64,000 nucleotides of DNA from Mycobacterium bourgelatii (lineage in GTDB: Bacteria; Actinomycetota; Actinomycetes; Mycobacteriales; Mycobacteriaceae). The notes below the pieces were generated by a model, which saw nothing but the letters and a program-made list of their open reading frames with translations, was not told the origin of the DNA and made no database searches. The first letter of the stretch is position 1; each line of letters opens with the position of its first letter. The DNA lies in contig NZ_BLKZ01000001.1 of the NCBI RefSeq assembly GCF_010723575.1, positions 5,270,001 through 5,334,000 of the forward strand, written 5' to 3'. Positions 29,982 through 39,283 of this stretch are shown here, piece by piece. A program made the position numbers and the translations under genes.

Positions 29982-31685
29982 GTGGCTACCGATTCCGGTG
30001 CCGTGCGTATCGCAAACTGTTCCGGTTTCTACGGCGACCGGCTCTCGGCTATGCGCGAAATGCTTACCGGTGGCGAAGTGGACTACGTCACCGGTGACTA
30101 CCTCGCCGAACTGACCATGCTGATCCTCGGCCGGGACCGGATGAAGAATCCCGAACGCGGCTACGCGAAGACCTTCCTGACCCAGCTCGAGGAGTGCCTC
30201 GGCCTGGCCCACGAACGCGGAGTCCGCATCGTCACCAACGCGGGCGGCCTCAACCCCGCCGGACTGGCGAATGCGGTCCGAGCCCTGGCCGAGCGCCTGG
30301 GCATCCCGGCCCGGGTCGCGCACGTCGAAGGCGACGATCTGCAGCCGCGAGCCGCCGAACTCGGTCTTGGTTCGCCGCTGACCGCGAACGCGTACCTGGG
30401 TGCCTGGGGCATCGTCGACTGCCTCAACGCCGGCGCCGACGTCGTCGTCACCGGCCGGGTCACGGACGCCTCGGTGATCGTCGGGTCGGCCGCCGCGCAC
30501 TTCGGCTGGGGCCGCACCGCCTACAACCGGCTCGCGGGCGCTGTGGTTGCCGGGCACGTGATCGAATGCGGCGTCCAGGCCACCGGCGGCAACTACTCCT
30601 TCTTTACCGAGATCCCCGACCTGCTTCATCCGGGCTTTCCCCTGGCCGAGGTCAACGAGGACGGCTCGTCGGTCATCACGAAGCACCCCGGTACCGGCGG
30701 TCTGGTCAGCGTCGACACCGTCACCGCCCAACTGCTGTACGAAATCACCGGCGCCCGCTACGCCAACCCCGACGTCACGGCCCGGATGGACTCCATCGAA
30801 CTGTCGGACGACGGACCGGACCGAGTCCGCATCAGCGGAGTCGTCGGCGAACCGCCACCGCCCACCCTGAAGGTGTCGCTGAACAGCATCGGCGGATTCC
30901 GCAACTCCATGACGTTCGTGTTGACCGGTTTGGACATCGAGGCCAAGGCCGAATTGGTGCGCCGGCAGCTGGAATCCAGCCTCACCGTCAAGCCTGCCGA
31001 GTTGGAGTGGAACCTGGCCCGCACCGACCGGCCCGATGCCGACACCGAACAAACCGCCAGTGCCTTGCTCACCTGCGTGGTCCGCGACCCCGATCCTGCG
31101 AATGTGGGGCGCAAATTCTCCGGCGCGGCAGTCGAATTGGCACTCGGCAGCTATCCGGGATTCACCTCAACCGCTCCGCCGGGAGACGGGCAGGTCTACG
31201 GCGTCTTCACTCCCGGCTATGTCGATGCCGCCGAAGTGCAGCATGTCGCCGTCCACCCTGATGGCACGCGCACCGAAATCCCGCCCGCCACCGAGACTTT
31301 GCCGCTGGAGCCTGCTGACGAGCCGGCACTGCCCGAGCCGTTGCCCGCCGGGCCGACCCGGCGGGTCCCGTTGGGCCTGATCGCGGGGGCCCGCAGCGGT
31401 GACAAGGGCGGGTCGGCCAATGTCGGGTTGTGGGTGCGCACCGACGACCAGTGGCGCTGGCTGGCCAACACTTTGACCGTCGAACTGCTCAAAGAGTTGC
31501 TGCCGGAAACCGCGGACTTGCCGGTGACCCGGCACGTGCTGCCTAGTCTGCGGGCGGTGAACTTCGTGATCGAGGGAATTCTCGGGCAGGGCGTCGCCTA
31601 TCAGGCGCGCTTCGACCCGCAAGCCAAGGGGCTGGGCGAATGGTTGCGCAGCCGCCATGTCGATATTCCGGAAGGGCTTTTATGA
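29982..31685 (+). CDS. AtuA-like protein (DUF1446 plus C-terminal AtuA-like domain)
   Basis: 567 residues. The N-terminal DUF1446 part opens VRIANCSGFYGDRLSAMREML and includes VVVTGRVTDASVIVGSAAAHFGW. The C-terminal domain (about 450-560) has LGLIAGARSGDKGGSANVGLWV. AtuA is encoded in the acyclic terpene utilisation cluster of Pseudomonas, where its exact reaction is not settled. GTG 29982 was chosen because GGAGG lies 5 nt upstream; an ATG at 29970 and a TTG at 29937 are also in frame. It starts a six-gene operon; its stop overlaps the fadE13 ATG (ATGA). It matches Rv0976c from memory. Confidence 0.85.
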   Translation: MATDSGAVRIANCSGFYGDRLSAMREMLTGGEVDYVTGDYLAELTMLILGRDRMKNPERGYAKTFLTQLEECLGLAHERGVRIVTNAGGLNPAGLANAVRALAERLGIPARVAHVEGDDLQPRAAELGLGSPLTANAYLGAWGIVDCLNAGADVVVTGRVTDASVIVGSAAAHFGWGRTAYNRLAGAVVAGHVIECGVQATGGNYSFFTEIPDLLHPGFPLAEVNEDGSSVITKHPGTGGLVSVDTVTAQLLYEITGARYANPDVTARMDSIELSDDGPDRVRISGVVGEPPPPTLKVSLNSIGGFRNSMTFVLTGLDIEAKAELVRRQLESSLTVKPAELEWNLARTDRPDADTEQTASALLTCVVRDPDPANVGRKFSGAAVELALGSYPGFTSTAPPGDGQVYGVFTPGYVDAAEVQHVAVHPDGTRTEIPPATETLPLEPADEPALPEPLPAGPTRRVPLGLIAGARSGDKGGSANVGLWVRTDDQWRWLANTLTVELLKELLPETADLPVTRHVLPSLRAVNFVIEGILGQGVAYQARFDPQAKGLGEWLRSRHVDIPEGLL

Positions 31686-32830
31686 GTTTGTGGAACACGC
31701 CGGAGCGTGAGCAGCTGCGAAAGACGGTGCGCACCTTCGCCGAACGTGAGATTTTGCCGTACATCGACGAGTGGGAACGCAACGGTGAATTGCCGCGCGA
31801 GCTCCATCGAAAGGCCGGCGAGGCGGGCCTGCTGGGTGCCAACTTCCCCGAGTCCGTAGGCGGGGGTGGCGGTGACGCCGCCGACGCGGCGATCATCTGT
31901 GAGGAGATACACCAGGCGGGTGTGCCGGGTGGGGTATTCGCATCGCTGTTCACCTGCGGCATCGCGGTGCCGCACATCATCGCGTCAGGCGATGAACGAC
32001 TGATCGAAACCTACGCTCGCCCAACGCTGGCCGGTGAGAAGATCGGCGCGCTGGCCATCACCGAGCCGGGTGGCGGGTCCGACGTCGGGCACCTGCGCAC
32101 CACCGCGGTCCGCGACGGCGACCACTACATCGTCAACGGCGCCAAGACCTACATCACCTCCGGTGTGCGCGCCGACTTCGTCGTGACTGCGGTACGCACG
32201 GGAGGTCCCGGTGCGGCGGGGGTTTCATTGCTGGTGGTCGACAAGGGCACACCGGGATTCGAGGTGACCCGCAAGCTGGACAAGATGGGCTGGCGGTCCT
32301 CGGACACCGCGGAACTGTCCTACACCGACGTGCGGGTACCGGTGACCAACCTCGTCGGGCCCGAGAACAGCGGCTTCGCGCAGATCGCTCAGGCATTCGT
32401 CTCCGAGCGTATCGGCCTTGCCGCACAGGCATATTCGAGCGCGCAGCGGTGCCTGGACATCACCGTGCAGTGGTGTCGCGACCGGGAAACGTTCGGCCGT
32501 CCACTGATTTCGCGGCAGGCGGTGCAGAACACGCTGGCCGAGATGGCCCGTCGCATCGATGTCGCCCGCGTCTACGCGCACCACGTGGTGGAGCGGCAGT
32601 TGGCCGGGGAGACCAACCTGATCGCCGAGGTGTGCTTCGCCAAGAACACCGCGGTCGAGGCCGGCGAATGGGTGGCCAACCAGGGGGTCCAACTCTTCGG
32701 CGGCATGGGTTACATGGCCGAATGCGAAATCGAACGCCAATACCGTGACATGAGGATCATCGGCATCGGCGGCGGAACCACTGAGATCCTCACGGCTTTG
32801 GCGGCCAAGCTTCTCGGGTACCAGGCATGA
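31682..32830 (+). CDS. fadE13: Acyl-CoA dehydrogenase
   Basis: 382 residues of full acyl-CoA dehydrogenase fold. ALAITEPGGGSDVGHLRTTA is the FAD/substrate signature, YITSGVRADF and YTDVRVPVTNLVG follow, and the C-terminus has LFGGMGYMAECEIERQYRDMRIIGIGGGTTEI, including the flavin-binding second signature. It oxidises an acyl-CoA to the 2,3-enoyl-CoA and passes electrons to ETF. ATG 31682 overlaps the preceding stop, and its own stop overlaps accD2. In an atu/leucine-type pathway it would be the citronellyl- or isovaleryl-CoA dehydrogenase step, which is inference. Confidence 0.94.
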   Translation: MSLWNTPEREQLRKTVRTFAEREILPYIDEWERNGELPRELHRKAGEAGLLGANFPESVGGGGGDAADAAIICEEIHQAGVPGGVFASLFTCGIAVPHIIASGDERLIETYARPTLAGEKIGALAITEPGGGSDVGHLRTTAVRDGDHYIVNGAKTYITSGVRADFVVTAVRTGGPGAAGVSLLVVDKGTPGFEVTRKLDKMGWRSSDTAELSYTDVRVPVTNLVGPENSGFAQIAQAFVSERIGLAAQAYSSAQRCLDITVQWCRDRETFGRPLISRQAVQNTLAEMARRIDVARVYAHHVVERQLAGETNLIAEVCFAKNTAVEAGEWVANQGVQLFGGMGYMAECEIERQYRDMRIIGIGGGTTEILTALAAKLLGYQA

Positions 32831-34422
32831 CGGCGCTGAAGTCCGCGCTCGATCCCAATTCCGAGGCATTCACCGAGGCGGCGGCAGCCGCGACCACCAA
32901 ACTCGACGAGATCGCGGCCGCCTTCGCCGAGGCCATCGCGGGTGGCGGCCCCAAATACGTTGAACGACACCACGCCCGCGGCAAGCTGACGGCGCGGGAG
33001 CGCATCGAGTTGCTCGTCGACGCGGACTCCCCGTTCCTCGAGCTCAGTTCGCTTGCGGCCTGGGGCAGCTCGTTCAAGGTCGGTGCCAGCACCGTTACCG
33101 GGATCGGCGTGGTCGAGGGCGTGGAATGCATGATCGTCGCCAACGACCCCACCGTCAAAGGCGGCACCAGCAATCCGTGGACCCTGAAGAAGATCCTGCG
33201 GGCCAACCAGATCGCCCTCGAGAACCGGCTTCCGGTGATCTCGCTGGTGGAGTCCGGCGGTGCCGACCTGCCCACCCAGAAGGAGATCTTCATCCCGGGC
33301 GGGCGGATGTTCCGCGACCTCACCCAGCTCTCTGCAGCCGGAATCCCCACCATCGCACTGGTTTTCGGTAACTCGACAGCGGGCGGTGCCTACGTTCCGG
33401 GCATGTCCGACCACGTGGTGATGATCAAGGAACGCTCGAAGGTGTTCTTGGCCGGTCCGCCGCTGGTGAAGATGGCCACCGGTGAAGAGTCCGACGACGA
33501 ATCGCTGGGCGGCGCCGAGATGCACGCCCGGATCTCCGGTTTGGCTGACTACTTCGCCATTGACGAACTGGATGCGATCCGCATCGGACGCCGCATCGTG
33601 GCCCGGCTGAACTGGAAGAAGCAGGGCCCCACACCCAGGCCGGTGACCGAGCCGTTCTACGACGCCGAGGAGCTCATCGGCATCGTGCCCGCAGACCTGC
33701 GCATCCCGTTCGACCCGCGGGAAGTGATCGCGCGCATCGTCGACGGCTCCGAATTCGACGAATTCAAACCGCTTTACGGTTCATCGCTGGTAACTGGGTG
33801 GGCTCAGCTGCACGGCTACCCGATCGGCATCTTGGCCAATGCCCGCGGCGTGCTGTTCAGCGAGGAATCCCAGAAGGCCACTCAGTTCATCCAGCTGGCC
33901 AACCGCTACGACACACCACTTCTGTTCTTGCACAACACCACCGGCTACATGGTGGGCAAGGACTACGAAGAAGGCGGCATGATCAAGCACGGCTCGATGA
34001 TGATCAACGCCGTGTCCAACTCGACCGTCCCGCACATCTCGCTGCTGATCGGCGCATCGTATGGAGCCGGCCACTACGGCATGTGCGGGCGCGCCTACGA
34101 CCCCCGCTTCCTGTTCGCCTGGCCCAGCGCAAAATCCGCGGTGATGGGCGGTGCGCAGCTAGCGGGTGTGCTGTCGATCGTGTCCCGGGCCGCCGCGGAA
34201 GCCCGCGGACAGCAGGTCGACGAGGCGGCCGACGCCGCTTTGCGCGCCGCCGTCGAGGGTCAGATCGAAGCCGAGTCGCTGCCCATGGTGCTGTCCGGCA
34301 TGCTCTACGACGACGGGGTGATCGACCCGCGCGACACCCGAACCGTGTTGGGAATCTGTCTATCCGCCATCGCCAATGGCCCGATCAAGGGGACGTCGAA
34401 CTTCGGCGTCTTCCGGATGTGA
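32827..34422 (+). CDS. accD2: Acyl-CoA carboxylase carboxyltransferase (beta) subunit
   Basis: 531 residues. N-terminal crotonase-like half: YVERHHARGKLTARERIELLVD, then VESGGADLPTQKEIF and NSTAGGAYVPGMSDHVVMIK. C-terminal half: NRYDTPLLFLHNTTGYMVGKDYEEGGMIKHGSMM, then GASYGAGHYGMCGRAYDPRFLFAWPSAK in parts. The pattern is that of methylcrotonyl/geranyl-CoA carboxylase beta chains more than propionyl-CoA carboxylase. It transfers carboxybiotin CO2 to an enoyl-CoA and pairs with the alpha subunit encoded next. It overlaps fadE13 by 4 nt. Confidence 0.95.
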   Translation: MTALKSALDPNSEAFTEAAAAATTKLDEIAAAFAEAIAGGGPKYVERHHARGKLTARERIELLVDADSPFLELSSLAAWGSSFKVGASTVTGIGVVEGVECMIVANDPTVKGGTSNPWTLKKILRANQIALENRLPVISLVESGGADLPTQKEIFIPGGRMFRDLTQLSAAGIPTIALVFGNSTAGGAYVPGMSDHVVMIKERSKVFLAGPPLVKMATGEESDDESLGGAEMHARISGLADYFAIDELDAIRIGRRIVARLNWKKQGPTPRPVTEPFYDAEELIGIVPADLRIPFDPREVIARIVDGSEFDEFKPLYGSSLVTGWAQLHGYPIGILANARGVLFSEESQKATQFIQLANRYDTPLLFLHNTTGYMVGKDYEEGGMIKHGSMMINAVSNSTVPHISLLIGASYGAGHYGMCGRAYDPRFLFAWPSAKSAVMGGAQLAGVLSIVSRAAAEARGQQVDEAADAALRAAVEGQIEAESLPMVLSGMLYDDGVIDPRDTRTVLGICLSAIANGPIKGTSNFGVFRM

Positions 34423-34427
34423 GCGCG

Positions 34428-36461
34428 ATGATTACTCGAGTGTTGGTCGCCAACCGCGGCGAGATCGCCCGGCGGGTGTTCGCCACCTGCCGGCGGCTGG
34501 GTCTGGGCACCGTCGCCGTCTACACCGACCCCGACGCGGCCGCCCCGCACGTCGCCGAGGCGGACGCGCGGGTGCGGCTGGCGAAGACGAACGACTACCT
34601 CAACGCCGAGGCCATCATCGAGGCCGCTCACGCCGCCGGCGCCGACGCCATCCACCCGGGCTACGGATTCCTCTCGGAGAACGCCGAATTCGCCGCAGCC
34701 GTCCAAGCAGCGGGTCTGACGTGGATCGGGCCGCCGGTGGACGCGGTGCGCGCGATGGGATCCAAGATCGAGTCCAAGAAGTTGATGGCGTCGGCCGGGG
34801 TGCCGGTGCTCGAGGAACTCGACCCGGAGACCGTCACACAGGAACAGCTACCGGTACTGGTCAAGGCGTCCGCGGGTGGCGGCGGCCGGGGCATGCGAGT
34901 CGTGCACGAAGTGTCCGCTCTGCCGGGCGAAGTCGAGGCGGCGCGGCGCGAAGCGCAGTCCGCGTTCGGCGACCCGACGGTCTTCTGCGAACGCTACCTG
35001 CCGACCGGACACCACATTGAGGTCCAGGTCATGGCCGACACCCACGGCACCGTGTGGGCCGTCGGCGAACGGGAATGCTCCATCCAGCGCCGCCACCAGA
35101 AGGTGATCGAGGAAGCACCCTCCCCGCTGGTCGAACGGATCCCGGGGATGCGGGACAAACTCTTCGAAGCGGCCAGGCTGGCCGCAGCCGCGATCGGTTA
35201 CGCCGGCGCCGGGACGGTCGAATTCCTCGCTGACGACGACGGCGACTTCTTCTTCCTCGAGATGAACACCCGACTGCAGGTCGAGCACCCGGTCACCGAG
35301 GAGACCACCGGACTGGACCTGGTCGAACTGCAGATCGAGGTTGCTGCCGGTGGCCACCTGGGCGCGGAACCGCCGGCAGCGCAGGGATATTCGATCGAGG
35401 CGCGGCTTTATGCCGAGGACCCGGCACAGGGCTGGCAGCCGCAGGCGGGCACCGTGCACAAGATTCTCGTGCCCTCGGTGCGCAGCCAATTCAGCTCGCT
35501 GGGGCACCGGACCGGAATCCGGCTGGACTCCGGCATCGTCGACGGCTCGGTGGTGTCGATCTACTACGACCCGATGCTGGCCAAGGTCATCTCCTACGCC
35601 CCCACCCGTCGGCAATCGGCGCTGGTGCTCGCCGATGCGCTGGCCCGCACGCAGGTGCACGGCCTGCGCACCAACCGCGAATTGCTGGTGCGCGTGCTGC
35701 GTCACCCGGCGTTCCTCGACGGTGCGACGGACACAGGGTTTTTCGAGACACACAACCTGGACGAACTTTCGGCGCCGCTGGCTGACGAGGCGACGGTCCG
35801 GCTGTCGGCGATCGCAGCCGCGCTGGCCGATGCCGCCCACAACCGCGCCCGCGCCGCGGTGCTCGGAACGATCCCCAGTGGGTGGCGCAATCTGGCGTCG
35901 GGCTATCAGGTCAAGACCTACCTTGACGACACCGAAGCCGAGCACAAGGTCGAATACCGCTACAACCGAACCTCATTGGTGTTGCCCAACGACCCGACGG
36001 TGCACTTGGTCTCGGCGTCGCCGGACGAGGTCGTGCTCGCCAATGACGGGGTGGCCACCGCCTACGCGGTCGCACGTTACGGTGACGACGTTTACGTCGA
36101 CTCGCCGCGCGGACCCGTGCACTTGGTGGCGGTGCCCCGCTATCCCGAACCCGGTTCGGCCGTCGCGCAAGGGTCGTTGGTGGCCCCGATGCCCGGCAGC
36201 GTCATTCGCATCGGCGCCGAGGTCGGCGCCACCGTCACCGCCGGCCAGCCGCTGATCTGGCTGGAGGCAATGAAGATGGAGCACACCATCAGCGCACCGA
36301 ATGACGGTGTGCTCGCCGAGATCAATGTCCAAACCGGCCAACAAGTCGAAGTAGGCGCAGTTTTGGGAGTGATCGCAAGCGCGGCGGAGCCGGGTGCCGC
36401 GGGTCACGACCATGCAGACCCAGCCCGAGTGGAAGCGCCTGAAGCAGAAGGGGATTCGTAA
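34428..36461 (+). CDS. accA2: Biotin-dependent acyl-CoA carboxylase alpha subunit (BC-BCCP)
   Basis: 677 residues. Biotin carboxylase domain: ITRVLVANRGEIARRVF, GYGFLSENAEFA, the ATP-grasp glycine loop KASAGGGGRGMRVV, and EMNTRLQVEHPVTE. A BT-like linker follows, and a C-terminal BCCP domain with biotinyl Lys616 in LEAMKMEHTI. It carboxylates biotin with ATP and bicarbonate for AccD2. ATG 34428 begins 5 nt after the accD2 stop. The open frame further upstream lies inside accD2 and is ignored. The stop overlaps fadE12 by one base (TAATG). Confidence 0.96.
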   Translation: MITRVLVANRGEIARRVFATCRRLGLGTVAVYTDPDAAAPHVAEADARVRLAKTNDYLNAEAIIEAAHAAGADAIHPGYGFLSENAEFAAAVQAAGLTWIGPPVDAVRAMGSKIESKKLMASAGVPVLEELDPETVTQEQLPVLVKASAGGGGRGMRVVHEVSALPGEVEAARREAQSAFGDPTVFCERYLPTGHHIEVQVMADTHGTVWAVGERECSIQRRHQKVIEEAPSPLVERIPGMRDKLFEAARLAAAAIGYAGAGTVEFLADDDGDFFFLEMNTRLQVEHPVTEETTGLDLVELQIEVAAGGHLGAEPPAAQGYSIEARLYAEDPAQGWQPQAGTVHKILVPSVRSQFSSLGHRTGIRLDSGIVDGSVVSIYYDPMLAKVISYAPTRRQSALVLADALARTQVHGLRTNRELLVRVLRHPAFLDGATDTGFFETHNLDELSAPLADEATVRLSAIAAALADAAHNRARAAVLGTIPSGWRNLASGYQVKTYLDDTEAEHKVEYRYNRTSLVLPNDPTVHLVSASPDEVVLANDGVATAYAVARYGDDVYVDSPRGPVHLVAVPRYPEPGSAVAQGSLVAPMPGSVIRIGAEVGATVTAGQPLIWLEAMKMEHTISAPNDGVLAEINVQTGQQVEVGAVLGVIASAAEPGAAGHDHADPARVEAPEAEGDS

Positions 36462-37627
36462 TGGTCGAAACCAGTTTTATTGAGAGCGAGGACCGCCGGG
36501 CGCTGCGCAAGGCGGTCTCCGAGTGGGTGTCCAACTACGGCGCCGAGTACTACCTGCGCAAGGCGCGCGCTCAGGAGCACACAAACGAATTGTGGGCGGA
36601 AGCCGGGAAACTCGGCTTTCTCGGCGTGAACCTGCCCGAGGAGTACGGCGGCGGGGGCGCGGGCATGTACGAACTGTCACTGGTCATGGAGGAAATGGCG
36701 GCCGCCGGGTCGGCCTTGTTGCTCATGGTGGTGTCCCCCGCCATCAACGGCACCATTATCAGCAAGTTCGGCACCGAAGAGCAGAAGAAGCGCTGGCTGC
36801 CCGGCATCGCCGACGGCACGTTGACCATGGCGTTCGCCATCACCGAACCCGACGCCGGGTCCAACTCGCACAAGATCACCACCACGGCCCGCCGCGACGG
36901 CAGTGACTGGATCCTCAAGGGCCAGAAGGTCTTCATCTCCGGCGTCGACCAGGCACAGGCGGTGCTGGTGGTGGCACGCACCGAGGAAGCCAAGACGGGC
37001 AAGCTGCGTCCGGCCTTGTTCGTGGTACCCACCGACACTCCCGGCTTCAACTACACCCCGATCGACATGGAGCTGATCAGCCCCGAGCGCCAGTTCCAGC
37101 TCTTCATCGACGATGTCCGGTTGCCCAGCGATGCATTGGTCGGCGCCGAGGACGCCGCCATCGCCCAGCTTTTCGCGGGCCTGAACCCCGAGCGCATCAT
37201 GGGTGCGGCCAGCGCGGTGGGCATGGGACGGTTCGCGCTCAACAAGGCCGTCGACTATGTCAAGACCCGCAAGGTCTGGAACACTCCGATCGGCGCCCAC
37301 CAGGGCCTCTCACATCCGTTGGCGCAGAACCACATTGAGATCGAACTGGCCAAGTTGATGACGCAGAAGGCGGCCACCCTCTACGACAGCGGTGACGACT
37401 TCGGTGCGGCCGAGGCCGCCAACATGGCGAAATACGCTGCCGCCGAGGCATCTACACGCGCCGTCGACCAAGCCGTGCAGTCCATGGGCGGCAACGGGTT
37501 GAGCAAGGAATACGGCGTGGCCGCCATGATGACGTCGTCCCGGCTGGCGCGGATCGCCCCGATCAGCCGCGAGATGATTCTCAACTTCGTCGCGCAGACG
37601 TCGCTGGGCCTGCCGCGAAGCTACTGA
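36461..37627 (+). CDS. fadE12: Acyl-CoA dehydrogenase
   Basis: 388 residues. TMAFAITEPDAGSNSHKITTTA is the FAD site, WILKGQKVFISGVDQAQAVLVVA follows, and QSMGGNGLSKEYGVAAMMTSSRLARIAPISREMI closes the fold. It is a second FadE in the same operon, overlapping accA2 by one base, which implies two oxidation steps or two chain-length ranges. It is expected to be a cytoplasmic tetramer that donates electrons to ETF. Confidence 0.94.
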   Translation: MVETSFIESEDRRALRKAVSEWVSNYGAEYYLRKARAQEHTNELWAEAGKLGFLGVNLPEEYGGGGAGMYELSLVMEEMAAAGSALLLMVVSPAINGTIISKFGTEEQKKRWLPGIADGTLTMAFAITEPDAGSNSHKITTTARRDGSDWILKGQKVFISGVDQAQAVLVVARTEEAKTGKLRPALFVVPTDTPGFNYTPIDMELISPERQFQLFIDDVRLPSDALVGAEDAAIAQLFAGLNPERIMGAASAVGMGRFALNKAVDYVKTRKVWNTPIGAHQGLSHPLAQNHIEIELAKLMTQKAATLYDSGDDFGAAEAANMAKYAAAEASTRAVDQAVQSMGGNGLSKEYGVAAMMTSSRLARIAPISREMILNFVAQTSLGLPRSY

Positions 37628-37637
37628 GCCGACAGCG

Positions 37638-38492
37638 ATGGACACCCTCGTCGAGTACGCCGGGCCGGCCGAAACCGGCGGCCCGGTCGCCAAGCTGACA
37701 CTGAACTCACCGCACAACCGCAACGCGCTGTCCACCACGCTGGTCAACCAACTGCACCAGGGTCTCCGGGACGCCGCCGCCGACCCGGCGGTAAGGGTGG
37801 TGGTGCTCGGGCACACCGGCGGCACGTTCTGCGCGGGAGCGGACCTGAGTGAGGCAGGCAGTGGGGGCCCAGGTGGCGATCGCGAGGGCGGCGCAGCCGG
37901 GCGAAGCGGGTCGCCACCATCGGCATACGACATGGCGGTGGCTCGGGCAAAGGAGATGACCGCGCTGCTGCGCGCGATCGTCGAGTCACCCATGCCGGTG
38001 ATCGGCGCCATCAACGGGCACGTCCGGGCCGGCGGGTTCGGTTTGGTCGGAGCGTGCGACATCGTGGTCGCCGGGCCGCGGAGCACCTTTGCCTTGACCG
38101 AGGCGCGGATCGGTGTCGCGCCGGCAATCATCTCGCTGACCCTGCTGCCGAAGCTGTCGGCGCGGGCGGCGGCGCGCTATTACCTCACCGGTGAAACGTT
38201 CGGCGCCAACGAAGCCGCCGAGATCGGGTTGATCACCCTGGCCGCCGACGACGTGGACGCGGCGGTGGCTGGGGTGGTCGCCGATGTGGGCCGCGGCTCG
38301 CCGCAAGGCTTGGCGGCGTCGAAGGAGCTGACCACCGCCGCGGTGCTCGCAGGTTTCGACCGCGACGCCGAGCGACTCACCGAGGAGTCGGCGCGGTTGT
38401 TCGTCTCTGACGAAGCTCGCGAAGGCATGCTGGCGTTCCTGCAGAAGCGCCCGCCCAGCTGGGTTGCCAACCCCGCTGACCAGGGCAAATAG
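37638..38492 (+). CDS. echA7: Enoyl-CoA hydratase with an inserted repeat
   Basis: 284 residues of crotonase fold. GHTGGTFCAGADLSEAG and INGHVRAGGFGLVGACDIVVAG form the oxyanion holes, and EARIGVAPAIIS follows. The tail LAFLQKRPPSWVANP is standard. Between them is a low-complexity stretch (GSGGPGGDREGGAAG-type, about residues 75-94) encoded by a 47-bp palindromic repeat. It would hydrate the unsaturated product of the carboxylase, comparable to AtuE or methylglutaconyl-CoA hydratase. It lies 10 bp after fadE12 and is the last gene of the operon. Confidence 0.93.
   Translation: MDTLVEYAGPAETGGPVAKLTLNSPHNRNALSTTLVNQLHQGLRDAAADPAVRVVVLGHTGGTFCAGADLSEAGSGGPGGDREGGAAGRSGSPPSAYDMAVARAKEMTALLRAIVESPMPVIGAINGHVRAGGFGLVGACDIVVAGPRSTFALTEARIGVAPAIISLTLLPKLSARAAARYYLTGETFGANEAAEIGLITLAADDVDAAVAGVVADVGRGSPQGLAASKELTTAAVLAGFDRDAERLTEESARLFVSDEAREGMLAFLQKRPPSWVANPADQGK
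37872..37918. repeat. 47-bp palindromic repeat inside echA7
   Basis: GGTGGCGA (37872-37879) and TCGCCACC (37911-37918) are perfect inverted arms around a 31-nt GC-rich core containing GCAGCCGGGCGAAGCGGG. From memory this resembles a common mycobacterial intergenic repeat. Here it is read in frame as protein. Confidence 0.7.
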
Positions 38493-38577
38493 TGACGACG
38501 CCGATGGGCGCGGGCCGCGAAGGTTGCAGTTTAGCCAACCCCTCTTGCAGCAAAATAGAGAAGTCGTACGCTCGTGG

Positions 38578-39183
38578 ATGATGAGCAATCCAGCCCAACA
38601 TGACGCGAAGGACGCGCGCGACGAGTGGTCGCGCGCGGCGGACACTGACCGCATCCAACTCGCGCAGTTGCTGGGGTACGCGGCCGAGCAGGGTCGCCTG
38701 GAACTGAACGACTACGAAGAGCGCCTCACCAAGGCTTACGCCGCGACGACGTATCAGGAACTTGATCGGCTCCGTGCCGACCTACCCGGTGCGCCGATGA
38801 ACCCCCGCAGGGGCGGCACCTGCAACCCGGCGCCGTCCACCACGTTGCTGGCGCTGCTCAGCGGCTTCGAGCGGCGCGGCCGGTGGAATGTTCCCAAGAA
38901 GCTGACCACCTTGACGTTCTGGGGCAACGGCGTCGTCGACCTGCGCTACGCCGACTTCACCTCCACCGAGGTGGACCTGCACGCAATCTCGATCATGGGC
39001 ATGCAGACGATCCTGCTGCCGCCGGAAGTCAACGTGGAGATCCACGGTCGCGGCGTAATGGGGAGCTTCGACCAAGAGGTCGCCGGCGAGGGCACCAAAG
39101 GCGCACCGAAGGTGAACATCCGGGGCTTCTCGCTGTGGGGCGGCGTTGGGATCAAACGCAAACCCCGCAAGGCCCACAAGTAA
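38578..39183 (+). CDS. DUF1707 domain protein
   Basis: About 201 residues. The N-terminal DUF1707 reads AADTDRIQLAQLLGYAAEQGRLELNDYEERL, with TTYQELDRLRADLP after it. The C-terminal half is a beta-rich LiaF/DUF2154-like domain (LTFWGNGVVDLRYADF, MQTILLPPEVNVEIHG). No TM is visible, so it is probably cytoplasmic. The function is unknown. ATG 38578 and ATG 38581 are both possible; the frame is open upstream to 38464. It lies 85 bp after echA7, where M. tuberculosis has the csoR-ctpV copper genes in between, as I recall. Confidence 0.8.
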   Translation: MMSNPAQHDAKDARDEWSRAADTDRIQLAQLLGYAAEQGRLELNDYEERLTKAYAATTYQELDRLRADLPGAPMNPRRGGTCNPAPSTTLLALLSGFERRGRWNVPKKLTTLTFWGNGVVDLRYADFTSTEVDLHAISIMGMQTILLPPEVNVEIHGRGVMGSFDQEVAGEGTKGAPKVNIRGFSLWGGVGIKRKPRKAHK

Positions 39184-39283
39184 TCATCCACATTCACCAC
39201 ATCCACTCACCTGGGTGACTGGCTGAGGCATGTCTGCCGTGTGATGCTGCGCCGAAAGTTCGCATCGGCGAAGGCGAGTCGCG

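Noticed and set aside
29895..31052. Long open frame antisense to the AtuA-like gene
   Set aside because: It is the shadow of a GC-rich coding sequence. It has no domain, no ribosome site and a Gln/Val/Gly-biased shadow composition.
33798..34427. 210-residue N-terminal extension of AccA2
   Set aside because: The extension lies in another frame of accD2. The biotin carboxylase domain begins exactly at ATG 34428.
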